A stretch of DNA of 56,018 bases from a virus: positions 1 through 56,018 of IMG/VR virus record IMGVR_UViG_3300043409_000151, one strand, 5' to 3'. Below the pieces are notes generated by a model. It was not told where the DNA came from. It made no database searches and worked only from the letters and a program-made list of their open reading frames with translations. Every line of letters starts with the position of its first letter. Position 1 is the stretch's first letter. A program made the position numbers and the translations under genes. This document shows, in pieces, positions 33,601-40,999 of the stretch.

Positions 33601-35985
33601 TCGTGGCAGGTTCGCATCCAAGCCGTTGACCCCAGCACTGGGCGCATCTTCAAGGTGTCGGATACCTACCGCCAGCAACTGCTGTTTGCACAAGTGGAGA
33701 ACCGCGCCGAGGCCGAGGCGATGGCCGAGCGTGTCCAAGGCATGTTCGACGACGTAAAGGATGGCTTCGAGATGGAGGTGCTGGACGGCACCGAGTTCGT
33801 GATCAAGAAAGTCAAACTTGTTGCACAGTCTGAGACGGCCCGTGAAACAGTCTCGACCACGGCGGAGGCCAACCTCAACGAGATCATCTCCGCGATCACC
33901 CGCTTCTCCATCAGCATCACACCAGAGGAGCGTGAGCGCCTGATCGTTGGTCTGACCCAGCAAAACGCCAAGGCCCGTACCCGCCTGAAGCGAGCAGGCA
34001 CACCGGGTGAAGACCCCAACACGATCAAGTACGTGTCGCAACATCTTGAGTCAACCGCATCGACTGTGGCTCGCAAGCAGAACCGTCACCGCCTTGACCG
34101 CCTGTTCGACGACAGCGACCCAGACTCCATCCGCCAGTGGTTCGGGGACAAGACCGAGTACGACAAGCGAAAGGCTGCATGGGAAGCCGCCGAGAAAGAC
34201 CCGGCCATGTCCGAGGCCAAGAAGCTCGCGGCCAAGCGGGAGTTCGACGACTACCACTACACGTTCGTGACCAAGGAATCGCCCGTCATGGGCAACCGCT
34301 TCAAGGATCGTGGCCGTCGGGCCGTGGCCTTCATGGAATCGCAAAGCAACGTGGACTACACGGACTTCGCATCCGGGGAAGCAGCATCTGCAATCCGCAC
34401 GGCAACAACTTTTGCGTTCATGGGCGCATCGTTTGCCACGGCCATCCTGAACTACCTCGCGCTGGCAACCAACGTGTTGCCGTCGTTCTCTGGGTACAAC
34501 CAGAAGAACGCCTTCGGTGGCGGCTTTGGCTGGGGTATGTCAGCGGTGGAGATCAGTCGCGCTACCAACGCCACGAAGGGCTTCGGCCAAAGCGAGATCA
34601 AGTTCTGGGACGACCTGCTGGCTGATCCGGCCAAGCTCAAAGCATCGGGATTCACCGAGGCAGAGGCCCGCTTCATGCTGAAGGAAGTCGGTGGCGGCAC
34701 CATGCAGGCCGCACTGACCAACTCGTTGCTGGGTTCTGCGCGGGGCAAGTTCCGCTCTGGTGCCACGAAGGCTGCGGCAGAAACATGGATGTCGCTGTTC
34801 AACTACACCGAGCAGCACAGCCGCCGTGCAACAGGTTTGGCTGCGTTCCGCATGGCCTACGCACGCGCACTGGTCGAAGGCAAGGACGCTGCAACAGCTT
34901 TTGAGTTGGCTGACAAGTTCGCCGTGGACATGATCGACAACACGCTGGGCGAGTACGCCATGTACAACCGGCCCGCCATGTTCCGTGGCGACGTGCGCCA
35001 GTTCCTGTTCATGTTCAAGATGTTCCCAGTCAACAGTGTCCAGATGCTGGCCGCGCTGCCGCGCAGAGAACAACTACTGGCGCTGGGCATCCTCGCCATG
35101 TTCGCTGGTCTGAAGGGACTGCCCTTCGCAGAAGACTTGATGGACTTGATCGACACCATCGCGCAGGCACTTGGGCTTGGCCCGAACAAGGTCTGGAAGG
35201 GCAGCGCCGAGAAGACGCTGGCCGAAGCACTAGACGCCATCGCACCCGGTATGTCGCCGCTCCTCATGCGCGGCGTAATCAACACATTCACACCTGCCAA
35301 CGTGGCCGACCGTGTGTCGCTGTCCAACATCATCCCCGGTACTGGCATCGCGCTGGCAGGGGCCGACGTGGGGCGTGAACTGATCGAGATCGCAGGGCCA
35401 GTGGCATCCTTCCTGCAAGGTGCTGTGGCAATGTCGGCAGACGTGGCCCGCTACGGACTGGAGACTGTCGGGGTTCTGGACGACAAGACTTCGCTCACCA
35501 AGATCGCCCGCGAGTCGCCAGTTGCCATGCTCCGCGCACTGGGTGATATGGCGGCATACAACAACGCAGGGGCCATCGTCAGCCAGAAGGGCTTCGTGGT
35601 CAGCAACGATCTGCATCTGGGCACCATGCTCACCCGCGCACTGGGCTTCTACCCTGCATCGGCAGTGGCCGAGAACGATGTGGTGCGTTTAGCCAAGCGG
35701 GTCGGCGATTACCAGAAGGATGTTGCTGCAACGTATCGTGGGTTGTACGTCAGCGCCAAGATTGCCAAGGACGAGGGACGTGCCCGCGAAGTGGTGGAGA
35801 TGGTCAAGGACTGGAACGAAGCGGCTGAAGGCACTGGCCTTGAGATTCGCAACTTCAATCAGTCGGCCAACCGCGCACTGCGCGAAGCACAGCGCACTGC
35901 CACGGAACGATTCCTTCGGACTCAGCCGAAGGCGATGCGTCCCGAGACTGAGCGTATCCTCGAACTGTACGGCGTTACGGAGTGA
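27661..35985 (+). CDS. Giant virion/ejection protein (2774 aa), polyvalent-type
   Basis: The largest gene, 8.3 kb. N-terminal region helical; Gly/Ala hydrophobic stretch at about 211-245 (ATAGLGFLAGTAAGGPLAGA); Pro/Gln-rich linkers about 450-720; Lys/Ala/Pro linker about 820-940; HETLGHFGFRG with His1418, Glu1419 and His1423, a HExxGH zincin-like motif; long helical middle; C-terminal part with membrane-prone segments (FAFMGASFATAILNYLALAT near 2252 and LLALGILAMFAGLKGLPFAE near 2472). Giant proteins of this design enter the host with the DNA and can carry protective or processing activities (polyvalent proteins, DarB-like), and they occupy the T7 gp16 position. Which activities it has is unknown beyond the peptidase-like motif. 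Confidence 0.85.
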   Translation: MATAGLSFANPLLSKVNVGEEPNPYAPFSPTSSIGGGGLGPSAADMAVMGETLTKQGQFTMPQMQKPAAIAFSPSRKELFVNGLTFAADDAATALQSESYLRGPGTGLPTSGDWMPLDEQAYGQYLQSIREPSLGRLASKSFGRGVDQLQMLAGRGLQLAGAEELGGRIVEQQGADLAKTSPYERQFTDIESGRGAVEWFVANFAQQGPNMIESIATAGLGFLAGTAAGGPLAGAGGAIAGLMGKAAFKEAVIAAAKKKAAGEVINAAENKLLREAAGLAGAVAATYGQNLATGAADIYGELREQGANAEDVDARMKALAGSIPYAALDTLPEFLLASRLFGGGLGRAALPAGATRTQQAGELLKRGAIGFGVGGTLEGSTESGQEALLLGISGQDLSSPEGVNRLINSFAAGFGIGGPLGGVANLRSRQPENLLNPAQPAAITPGRDLVPVEGTGFTGFPRGGYTPAPPGTAVAPYFTPVTPTGATPGAPLQLGGPAAPTALGLPAPTQPLTPVGGPVIMAGMGPGAADVTRQDVLLRQQGNVPPGVAPGSQGVLDIFGGTIPAQELAARMQPQPPLPGLPAPAPVVTPDPRQGALQFAGPAPVAPVNTQMGNQLQVIQDRLRRQQEFEAAQAQQAALIQQQTEALAQQSANARDLYDMQQAQQAAAGQQPMPMRQAGPTQPVQLPLFGGGLPRPTRGERLRAAQPLPTTTALPEGTLLTQPAQQEVAGETRADLEQERDQLQRIVAAYQSKGTNRITAPIRDNAIKRLREIEKTLAAMPAEDRGLRQASTQLPMFTQEGEPTLPALRAAGVKTKVAPTPPKPRATQTPGARGLRRGAKVAEVTVKETPSAVPKPSAKKVPARQQPEAGKGVGAEVPAKGKAAPKGEALKAKTEKPAAKKSLKKEAPQPPKAVAAPAAAPAVTETPAETWDAMDTGVEWTALSPEQQTRWTDSDRTQNTADTIAEDVRNPQTPEALWEDMKPEGAPEYGELDASERTQWRKDVADGKATIERAAELAGAKETPLQLVNSEFAAAEGATDIRDFADAISTVVEFAYTAGEDTNILAAVLRARELMATTSFTDAQQNAIDTVLIELVNTKKEIEAVYKSDAAKSGAVKGDSKPWFDYAVQRGLLPQITTVVKGLSVDAATKMLDSGQLRVANLPADTVKKYKASVGPVSGVIGKAGANLKNDTRSNAATALSDEIKKINTYTGVPYNPTTRKNATKKLRDLWAAARAAGMELFVDQNGNMLADYFDEDGTPFTGTIKGQFRVATEEVTEDVRSKREQIIDEDNIAADDDYEAPFSMDDWNAGGPADDWNGRYFRDDGTPINNPIPLGRVKMLVSAFLSKLGIKPKVQVYRNQADFKAKNPKLYAQAAASRPQGDFDTASAVGFSFGDGNVIIFADRVATEQQLKFVLAHETLGHFGFRGLLTEKELNAALDGVYNSSPKVKAAVDTAMKARKMSRQEATEEYLADFAGMLDTNIIARFWNAVKNALNKLGMTFEDDMARYLVSQSRRYVRNGTTSGTFMDFKAMAQRMSAIEGMDDPDGSGRFALAGEYYDEINRVAASNASGQRSFKLFDITSLFQDMKDRGINIGDYTNRLIGELKSMNYASRENQGYRRLYDIFRDTSKTAAQLRAQYNKMMDTVLSPAVEVLGRGFTQGASEAQIASTSAMLNVTSRVKLGDLTEAELRKMGSLITIEGGEVRLNQEVYDILAARGKFTLEDFKKGIKYTIGVPRPMTEEQRAVLRAERDAELRNAASDKERKAIEREYQKRIDAPSTLVEVEQSYPAMPDLTDQSPEWIMYNEVRDTMNKSAIDMLLANFAAAKGERDNVERVVQRFLDRALTENDKSFIKRIEDKYLSLRAEGSTIDASGVMLTKRESVAAANDFIKKFNAAVLGRDTDRNADVQAFFDSKQMDDVAAGIEALKKDSNIPRSGPDRFVMQQAIQNLALFELSKTDAELLAKRSIAGGYVPFGREGSWQVRIQAVDPSTGRIFKVSDTYRQQLLFAQVENRAEAEAMAERVQGMFDDVKDGFEMEVLDGTEFVIKKVKLVAQSETARETVSTTAEANLNEIISAITRFSISITPEERERLIVGLTQQNAKARTRLKRAGTPGEDPNTIKYVSQHLESTASTVARKQNRHRLDRLFDDSDPDSIRQWFGDKTEYDKRKAAWEAAEKDPAMSEAKKLAAKREFDDYHYTFVTKESPVMGNRFKDRGRRAVAFMESQSNVDYTDFASGEAASAIRTATTFAFMGASFATAILNYLALATNVLPSFSGYNQKNAFGGGFGWGMSAVEISRATNATKGFGQSEIKFWDDLLADPAKLKASGFTEAEARFMLKEVGGGTMQAALTNSLLGSARGKFRSGATKAAAETWMSLFNYTEQHSRRATGLAAFRMAYARALVEGKDAATAFELADKFAVDMIDNTLGEYAMYNRPAMFRGDVRQFLFMFKMFPVNSVQMLAALPRREQLLALGILAMFAGLKGLPFAEDLMDLIDTIAQALGLGPNKVWKGSAEKTLAEALDAIAPGMSPLLMRGVINTFTPANVADRVSLSNIIPGTGIALAGADVGRELIEIAGPVASFLQGAVAMSADVARYGLETVGVLDDKTSLTKIARESPVAMLRALGDMAAYNNAGAIVSQKGFVVSNDLHLGTMLTRALGFYPASAVAENDVVRLAKRVGDYQKDVAATYRGLYVSAKIAKDEGRAREVVEMVKDWNEAAEGTGLEIRNFNQSANRALREAQRTATERFLRTQPKAMRPETERILELYGVTE

Positions 35986-38824
35986 TCATCTTGAGTTGAC
36001 CGTAGGCCATGTTTTCGATGGCTTGGTCTGCGTCACTCAGGATACCCTGCAACCGTGGGTGCGTGAGGTTCACGCCAATCACATAGGACTGGCCCAGCTT
36101 GATCGGTGAGTCTTTGCCGAGGTACGCCTTGTTGGACTTCGGTGTGGCGATCACGCTCTCGTCCTGCATCTCACCCATGAACGTCTTGTAGTCTGCGCCG
36201 CGCTGCGCCAGCCAACGACGGAAGTGGGTGCGGTCAAGCATCACAGTGCCATGTGAGAACACGTCGCCGTTTGTCTTGCGGTACATCTCGAAGCGCACCC
36301 GCAGTTCACCACGAGGCACACGACTGAAGTCCACCATCGGCTTGTTGGTTCCCGTCTGGGTAACGGTCAGCGTGGCGTCAGAGTTCTCGTTGAGGTACTC
36401 GGTCAGCAGGTCGAACGCATCAATCTTGAAATCGGATACAGCGCGGCGAATGGCACCCACCTGCGCCAGCACCCACTCGATCCCATCCTTGTGGTCATAG
36501 GCAATCAAGCCCCACTCTTTCGCCAGCCGTGCAGCCAGATCAGCGAGGATGATGGACTGCTCCCAGAAGCGTTCCTCACCAGAGAACTGTGCCTTGTATT
36601 TGCCCCGGAAGTCCTCGGTGGCCTGCGCAATGGCAGCGCGGATGCCTGTCTCGCCCAACTCCAACAGCCGCTTGATGAACTCACGACCGACGTGGCCGTA
36701 GTTGGCGTTGATGAACTCGTAGATTTTCCGGCCAGCCGTGCTGTCCTTGGTGAACAGCTTGCTTGGTGGTACGCTGACTTCAAGGATACGGGCCAACTGC
36801 GCGTCGGTATCCAGCCCGCTGGCGATCAGCTTGGAGTTCATAGACTTGTTGGTGGATACGATGACTGGCAACGCCCACGTCTTGGCGTCACGTTCCTCAG
36901 CGTTGCGGTTCATGCGGGCCTTGTCCCGACCCTGACTCACCCAGTACGCAAAGTCGCCCACCTCCTTGTTGTCCATCATGGTCACTTCGTCGATGGTCAT
37001 GGGCATGTGGGAGTACAGACCCATGCGACCGAACAGTGAGTTCTGCGTGAACTTGGCTGCGAAGTGCAGCTTGTCGGGGTTGCCGTAGATGGACTGAATC
37101 CACATCTGGGCCAGTGACTTGCCGCCACCTGTCGGGCCGTAGAGCGAGACAGTCAAACCCTTGAGGCCAGTGAACGCATACAGCGGGCCAGAGAAACCTA
37201 CGGCCAGCGCAAACATGTGCGCTCGGAGGTCGGCCTTGTCGAGCAGCGCGGTGAAGTTCACCCATGCGTCCTTCGACCCAGCGGTGTGCCAGAGTTCATG
37301 GCCTAGCCGAGCAGAGCCGGAGGCCAGAGCGATTGATTCTTCACTGACGGAGCCATCAGTGTTGCGACGCAGAACCGTGTCCCCGATGACAAACTGGGAG
37401 AAGTTTTCCTTCCAACCCATCGTGGCGTACAGGTTTGTCATCGCACGTTTCTGCCGCAACTCGTCCATATATGAGCGCAGCATGATCTGGAAATATCCTG
37501 TTTGATTACGGTTGAGAAGAACGATGCCTTGGTCGGCAAGCACCGTGGCGAAATCGCGGTGGCCCTCGGTCAGCAGGGCTTGGCGCATCACAAGTTCTTG
37601 CCACCCAAGGTGCGGACGGTTCCAGTGGAAGCGCACCGTCTCGTAGCCGAGTGACTCGTCCTTGCCGTAGCCCACGGGGTAGATGTCAAACTTGCACACG
37701 TCGATGTCTGTCTCGTCCACGGTCATCTTGATGCCGTCAGCAGTGCGCTTGAACGGGCGGGGCAGTGGGACATCATGCGCTGTGGTGTCAGGGGCGGTGG
37801 TCGATGGCGCGACTTCGAGGTACTGGATACCGAGTCGGGCCGGGGTGCCCACCTTGTCTTTGAACTTGCAACCCTTGCAGCCAGCAGGCCGAAGCTCCTC
37901 AAACTTCTTGCAGGTTGACGGGCCTGTCGTTGCCGTTTTCCAATGTGATAGCTTGCGCAGCGTCTCGCTGGCGTTGTATCCGGGGTGCTGATCTGACCAC
38001 GATATGGCCGTGGCCTCTGGGTCTTGGCAGTGTGCAGCCACACCGATCATGGCGTACCAGAAGGGTTCCTCTACATCACCTTGGTTCTTCGCCGCCCAGC
38101 CGATCTGCTGGCACTTGGTGGCGATCACGGTTGCGTTGGCTGGAGGAAAGTCCTGCTGTACCTGCAACGCTTGTGCCAACGGACTGCTGGATGTTGAACG
38201 TGACTGGCTCATAGGATGAGCCACCATGTACGCCGACAGGCAAGCAGCCAACTGCTCGACTACCACAGGCTGGGCGTCAATGAGCATCCGCACCTGAGTG
38301 CCGCTCTTGGGGTTGGTGGTTCCTACGGGGCGCAGCACCCGCGCCGAGTCGGCGGGTACAGCCGGGTCAATCTCGAAGCCCTTGTCCTTGGCAGCAGCCT
38401 TCATGGCCTCAGCCAGCGGCTTCCACCGCAACGGTTCAAGCTCCTCGGTCAGCACCCAGTAAACGTGCAGTCCGTTGCCCGAGTGGATGATCAGCGGTTT
38501 GGGTAGCCCCATCTGCTGGATGAACCGACCTGTTGCAGCCAGTCCTTCCCTCCACGTGGGGTACGGTTTGCCGTCTCCGCAATCGACATCCAGTGCGATC
38601 ACCTTGGTCGCCCGGACGTTCTCCTGTTTTCTATTCCCCTTCTCGACGAATGCCGAGATGGCGAAGTATGTGTTGTTGCCGCGCTGGTCAAGACCAGTCA
38701 CTGCTTTTGCGAGTTCTTCTACTGTAGCAAAGAATCCTTGGCGTCTGCCATCTGGGTTGATGACTGTGGTGACATAGAAACCTGCCGACGGTAGAACCCG
38801 CTGAAGAAAATTCAACGTGTCCAT
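35975..38824 (-). CDS. Primase-helicase (AEP primase plus SF3/DUF927-like helicase)
   Basis: A 949-residue fusion that would prime and unwind the phage replication fork. Start at ATG 38824, preceded by AGGGG; a GTG lies 14 codons upstream. N-terminal archaeo-eukaryotic primase motifs: Asp79 and Asp81 in VIALDVDCGDG, SGNGLHVYW with His120, and DSARVLRPVGTTN at 159-171. A Cys cluster (305, 316, 319) suggests a zinc site. The helicase has Walker A GPTGGGKS (563-570), Walker B MTIDEV (609-614) and a sensor VSTNKS near 656-661. Its 3' end overlaps the end of the giant late gene by 11 bp, tail to tail. Confidence 0.9.
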   Translation of the reverse strand: MDTLNFLQRVLPSAGFYVTTVINPDGRRQGFFATVEELAKAVTGLDQRGNNTYFAISAFVEKGNRKQENVRATKVIALDVDCGDGKPYPTWREGLAATGRFIQQMGLPKPLIIHSGNGLHVYWVLTEELEPLRWKPLAEAMKAAAKDKGFEIDPAVPADSARVLRPVGTTNPKSGTQVRMLIDAQPVVVEQLAACLSAYMVAHPMSQSRSTSSSPLAQALQVQQDFPPANATVIATKCQQIGWAAKNQGDVEEPFWYAMIGVAAHCQDPEATAISWSDQHPGYNASETLRKLSHWKTATTGPSTCKKFEELRPAGCKGCKFKDKVGTPARLGIQYLEVAPSTTAPDTTAHDVPLPRPFKRTADGIKMTVDETDIDVCKFDIYPVGYGKDESLGYETVRFHWNRPHLGWQELVMRQALLTEGHRDFATVLADQGIVLLNRNQTGYFQIMLRSYMDELRQKRAMTNLYATMGWKENFSQFVIGDTVLRRNTDGSVSEESIALASGSARLGHELWHTAGSKDAWVNFTALLDKADLRAHMFALAVGFSGPLYAFTGLKGLTVSLYGPTGGGKSLAQMWIQSIYGNPDKLHFAAKFTQNSLFGRMGLYSHMPMTIDEVTMMDNKEVGDFAYWVSQGRDKARMNRNAEERDAKTWALPVIVSTNKSMNSKLIASGLDTDAQLARILEVSVPPSKLFTKDSTAGRKIYEFINANYGHVGREFIKRLLELGETGIRAAIAQATEDFRGKYKAQFSGEERFWEQSIILADLAARLAKEWGLIAYDHKDGIEWVLAQVGAIRRAVSDFKIDAFDLLTEYLNENSDATLTVTQTGTNKPMVDFSRVPRGELRVRFEMYRKTNGDVFSHGTVMLDRTHFRRWLAQRGADYKTFMGEMQDESVIATPKSNKAYLGKDSPIKLGQSYVIGVNLTHPRLQGILSDADQAIENMAYGQLKMITP

Positions 38825-38867
38825 ATTGCCCCTGCCTAAACAGGGAGGGTTGCCCCTCCCCGCCACC

Positions 38868-39155
38868 TTATTGATCTGAGTTCAGAATAACCATGAGGCG
38901 CTCTTTGCGCTGCTTCTGATCTGACGCAATCACTTCTGGGGTGGGCCAGTTGTGTTGCGTCATCACATCCAACAGCTTGCGCAGCATTGCTCGGACGGAC
39001 TCATCATTGGATTTGCGAAGTGGTTTGCCCTTCACCCATCCATAATAAGTCATCCGGGACACTCCCAACAACTCGGACATGTCCAAGGTTGTCAGGAGCA
39101 TATGCTTGCGCAACGCCTCGACTTTGGAAAAGTCAAGAGGCGGCTTAGGCGTCAT
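38868..39155 (-). CDS. Small helix-turn-helix regulator
   Basis: A 95-residue protein with GGGGAGG a few bases before ATG 39155. The central part LRKHMLLTTLDMSELLGVSR, followed by MTYYGWVKGKPLRK, is a classic XRE/Cro-type HTH (helix 2 TLDMSELLGVS, recognition helix MTYYGWVKG). The C-terminal helices could dimerise. It would bind operator DNA, perhaps to switch between early and late arms. Overlaps the upstream gene's stop by 11 bp and lies just before the primase-helicase. Confidence 0.8.
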   Translation of the reverse strand: MTPKPPLDFSKVEALRKHMLLTTLDMSELLGVSRMTYYGWVKGKPLRKSNDESVRAMLRKLLDVMTQHNWPTPEVIASDQKQRKERLMVILNSDQ

Positions 39156-40143
39156 CTGCGTTCACCTCCCCAACGAGAGCAGCGATCTCGTCGGCCAGTG
39201 AGGAGGCAGCATCCGCAGCAGGGGCAGCGGCAGCAGCTTTGGCAGCAGGCTTGGCAGCAGGGGCGGCAGCGGCAGGTGCAGCGACCGGTTTGGATGCGCC
39301 GAAACCACGCTTAGGTGCAGCAGCCTGTGTTGGTGCAGGGGCAGGTGCAGGTTCCTCAACGGGTGGTGCTGCTTTGACAGCGGGCTTCGGCGCAACTGGT
39401 GCAGCGGCACGTGCAATCTGGGGCACAGCCACTGGCGTTCTAAGGGTTTCCCCGGTGATCTCTTTGACCTGCTCGGAACCGAACAGACCGTCAACAACTT
39501 CTTGCATGTCGGCGTCAAGGAACCCACCGAAGGTGAACTTCAGCTTGGGGAACGACGCATCAGTGTCGAAGGATACACGAGTCTTGACGATCTCAGGCGG
39601 GATGCCACGCACGGACAGTTCCTTCTGGTACTGGTTCAAACCCTTGAGTGCAGCGGGTGTGACCGACAGCAGGTAGACCGGGCCAGATGGATCATCAGCC
39701 GAGACGACGGCCAGACGCTTGTTGTCCGAACACGCCTTAACTTGTTGTCCGGTGGGTGTCACCTTGGAACCCCACGCATTGTGCGGGCAGCTTGCGCACA
39801 GATCGTTCTGCGCATCCTCAGCTTCTGGGTCAGGCGAGACACCATCGAGCGAGTAGCAGTCAGGTGCAGCAGGCTCTGCGTCCTTGTCCCATGCCTTGGC
39901 ATACCAAGTCTTGGACAGTCGGGGGTTGGCACCGACGATCACCACGTCGAGGGCCGTGGACTCCAGCACAGTTTCAGTGTCGCCTTCCTTGATGCGGAAG
40001 CGGCTGGCCTTGATGGAAATCTTGGGGAACGACTGACCAGAGGACAGGCCACCAGTCAAGGCAGCGCCGAGGATAGAGGGAACACCCACACGACTTGCGA
40101 GGTGGGCGGGGACTTGGATATTCACGGGTACGATGTTGCTCAC
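39145..40143 (-). CDS. Candidate single-stranded DNA-binding protein with zinc site
   Basis: Start at GTG 40143, because AAGGAG lies seven bases upstream; a TTG 17 codons earlier has none. Of 332 residues, the first 230 form an alpha/beta domain with four cysteines (96, 116, 119, 138: CYSLD, DLCASCPHNAWGSK, KACSDNKR), likely binding zinc. From about 240 the protein is an Ala/Pro/Lys linker ending in an acidic helical tip (LADEIAALVGEVNADDA). A folded core plus long disordered linker plus acidic C-terminus is the layout of SSB proteins, and the neighbours are a primase-helicase and a helicase. SSB activity is inferred. Confidence 0.65.
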   Translation of the reverse strand: MSNIVPVNIQVPAHLASRVGVPSILGAALTGGLSSGQSFPKISIKASRFRIKEGDTETVLESTALDVVIVGANPRLSKTWYAKAWDKDAEPAAPDCYSLDGVSPDPEAEDAQNDLCASCPHNAWGSKVTPTGQQVKACSDNKRLAVVSADDPSGPVYLLSVTPAALKGLNQYQKELSVRGIPPEIVKTRVSFDTDASFPKLKFTFGGFLDADMQEVVDGLFGSEQVKEITGETLRTPVAVPQIARAAAPVAPKPAVKAAPPVEEPAPAPAPTQAAAPKRGFGASKPVAAPAAAAPAAKPAAKAAAAAPAADAASSLADEIAALVGEVNADDA

Positions 40144-40159
40144 TTTGAGACTCCTTGGG

Positions 40160-40546
40160 TTAGTGAGATGGGTTGGCTTGTTGGGTACCGACAAGACCAG
40201 CGGTTTTTGATTTAGGGACGATGTTCACTTGCTTGCGCTGTTCAGCAAACATGTCTTGCTGCACACCAAGGCGATCCTTCATCGCCGACGAAACGATGTG
40301 ATCAGCAATGGCTTGATGGTCGGCGCAGTACACGAAGCCGGGATAGCGGCCACCAATTCTGTCTTCGTTGTGGCGCAGGGTGCGCACCAAGAATCCGTTC
40401 TCAATCTGGAACGCCACGATAGAGGCACCAGATTCAGACAACATATCCTGCAATCTGTTGGTGGAGCGAATTGATTCCATCGGGCCATTTGCTTGTGCCC
40501 CCTCATAGGCTGCTTTCGCTAGCCACTTCTTAAATGCTTTGATCAT
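40160..40546 (-). CDS. Hypothetical protein (128 aa)
   Basis: A 128-residue protein upstream of the candidate SSB. N-terminal basic helix (MIKAFKKWLAKAAYEGAQA), then strands (ASIVAFQIENGFLVRTL, GFVYCADHQAIADHIV) and a Gln-rich tail. The FLVRTLRHNED...FVYCADHQ layout suggests a small alpha/beta protein. I do not recognise it. It lies in the replication block and ends three bases before... its start is shared with the following junction to the gene at 40549, so co-translation is likely. Confidence 0.68.
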   Translation of the reverse strand: MIKAFKKWLAKAAYEGAQANGPMESIRSTNRLQDMLSESGASIVAFQIENGFLVRTLRHNEDRIGGRYPGFVYCADHQAIADHIVSSAMKDRLGVQQDMFAEQRKQVNIVPKSKTAGLVGTQQANPSH

Positions 40547-40548
40547 TG

Positions 40549-40995
40549 TCAGTCCTCTGCCTTGGCACCGGGTTTGCGAATGTTCACCTCCAGCTTGGTG
40601 CCGTATGTAATGCCGGGGGGAACTGCTTTGTTTGCTTCGATGTATCCACGCACAGCGATCTTGCTCACACGCTTCTCCAGCATGTCGTAGGCATCGTTGT
40701 CGCGGATGAATGTCAGCACTGCATCCCAGTCGCCCACGTTTGCATAGTCCGTGGTGGTCAGGAAAGCGGTGCCGTAGTCCGACTTGAAACTGGTCAAGCC
40801 CTGCGCGTCCATCTGCGTCTTGAGGAACGCTTCGAGCTTCTCCAGCTTGGCCTTGATCGTGGACACTTCGTCCTTGACCCGAGCCTCGACGGCAGCTTTC
40901 TGATCGCGCAGCTTCATGTAGGTGCGGATCACATCACCTACGTTGGGCACGTTTATACGGAGTCGTGCGTCCGATGCTACTTCGTTGTCGCTCAT
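40549..40995 (-). CDS. Coiled-coil protein, Gam/Gp157-like layout
   Basis: A 148-residue protein. An N-terminal coiled coil (MKLRDQKAAVEARVKDEVST, then KAKLEKLEAFLKTQM, about 26-62) precedes a small beta-rich domain with KSDYGTAFLTTTDYANV and a C-terminal helix-strand. The order (long coiled coil, then a YGT-type strand) resembles the Gam host-nuclease-inhibitor or Gp157 groups of phages, which protect DNA ends or resist host defences. The similarity is only in layout, so the assignment is tentative. Confidence 0.6.
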   Translation of the reverse strand: MSDNEVASDARLRINVPNVGDVIRTYMKLRDQKAAVEARVKDEVSTIKAKLEKLEAFLKTQMDAQGLTSFKSDYGTAFLTTTDYANVGDWDAVLTFIRDNDAYDMLEKRVSKIAVRGYIEANKAVPPGITYGTKLEVNIRKPGAKAED

Positions 40996-40999
40996 GTCA

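Noticed and set aside
32152-34044. 630-codon frame antisense to the giant gene.
   Set aside because: Lies inside the giant protein gene without any signal for independent expression and no domain.
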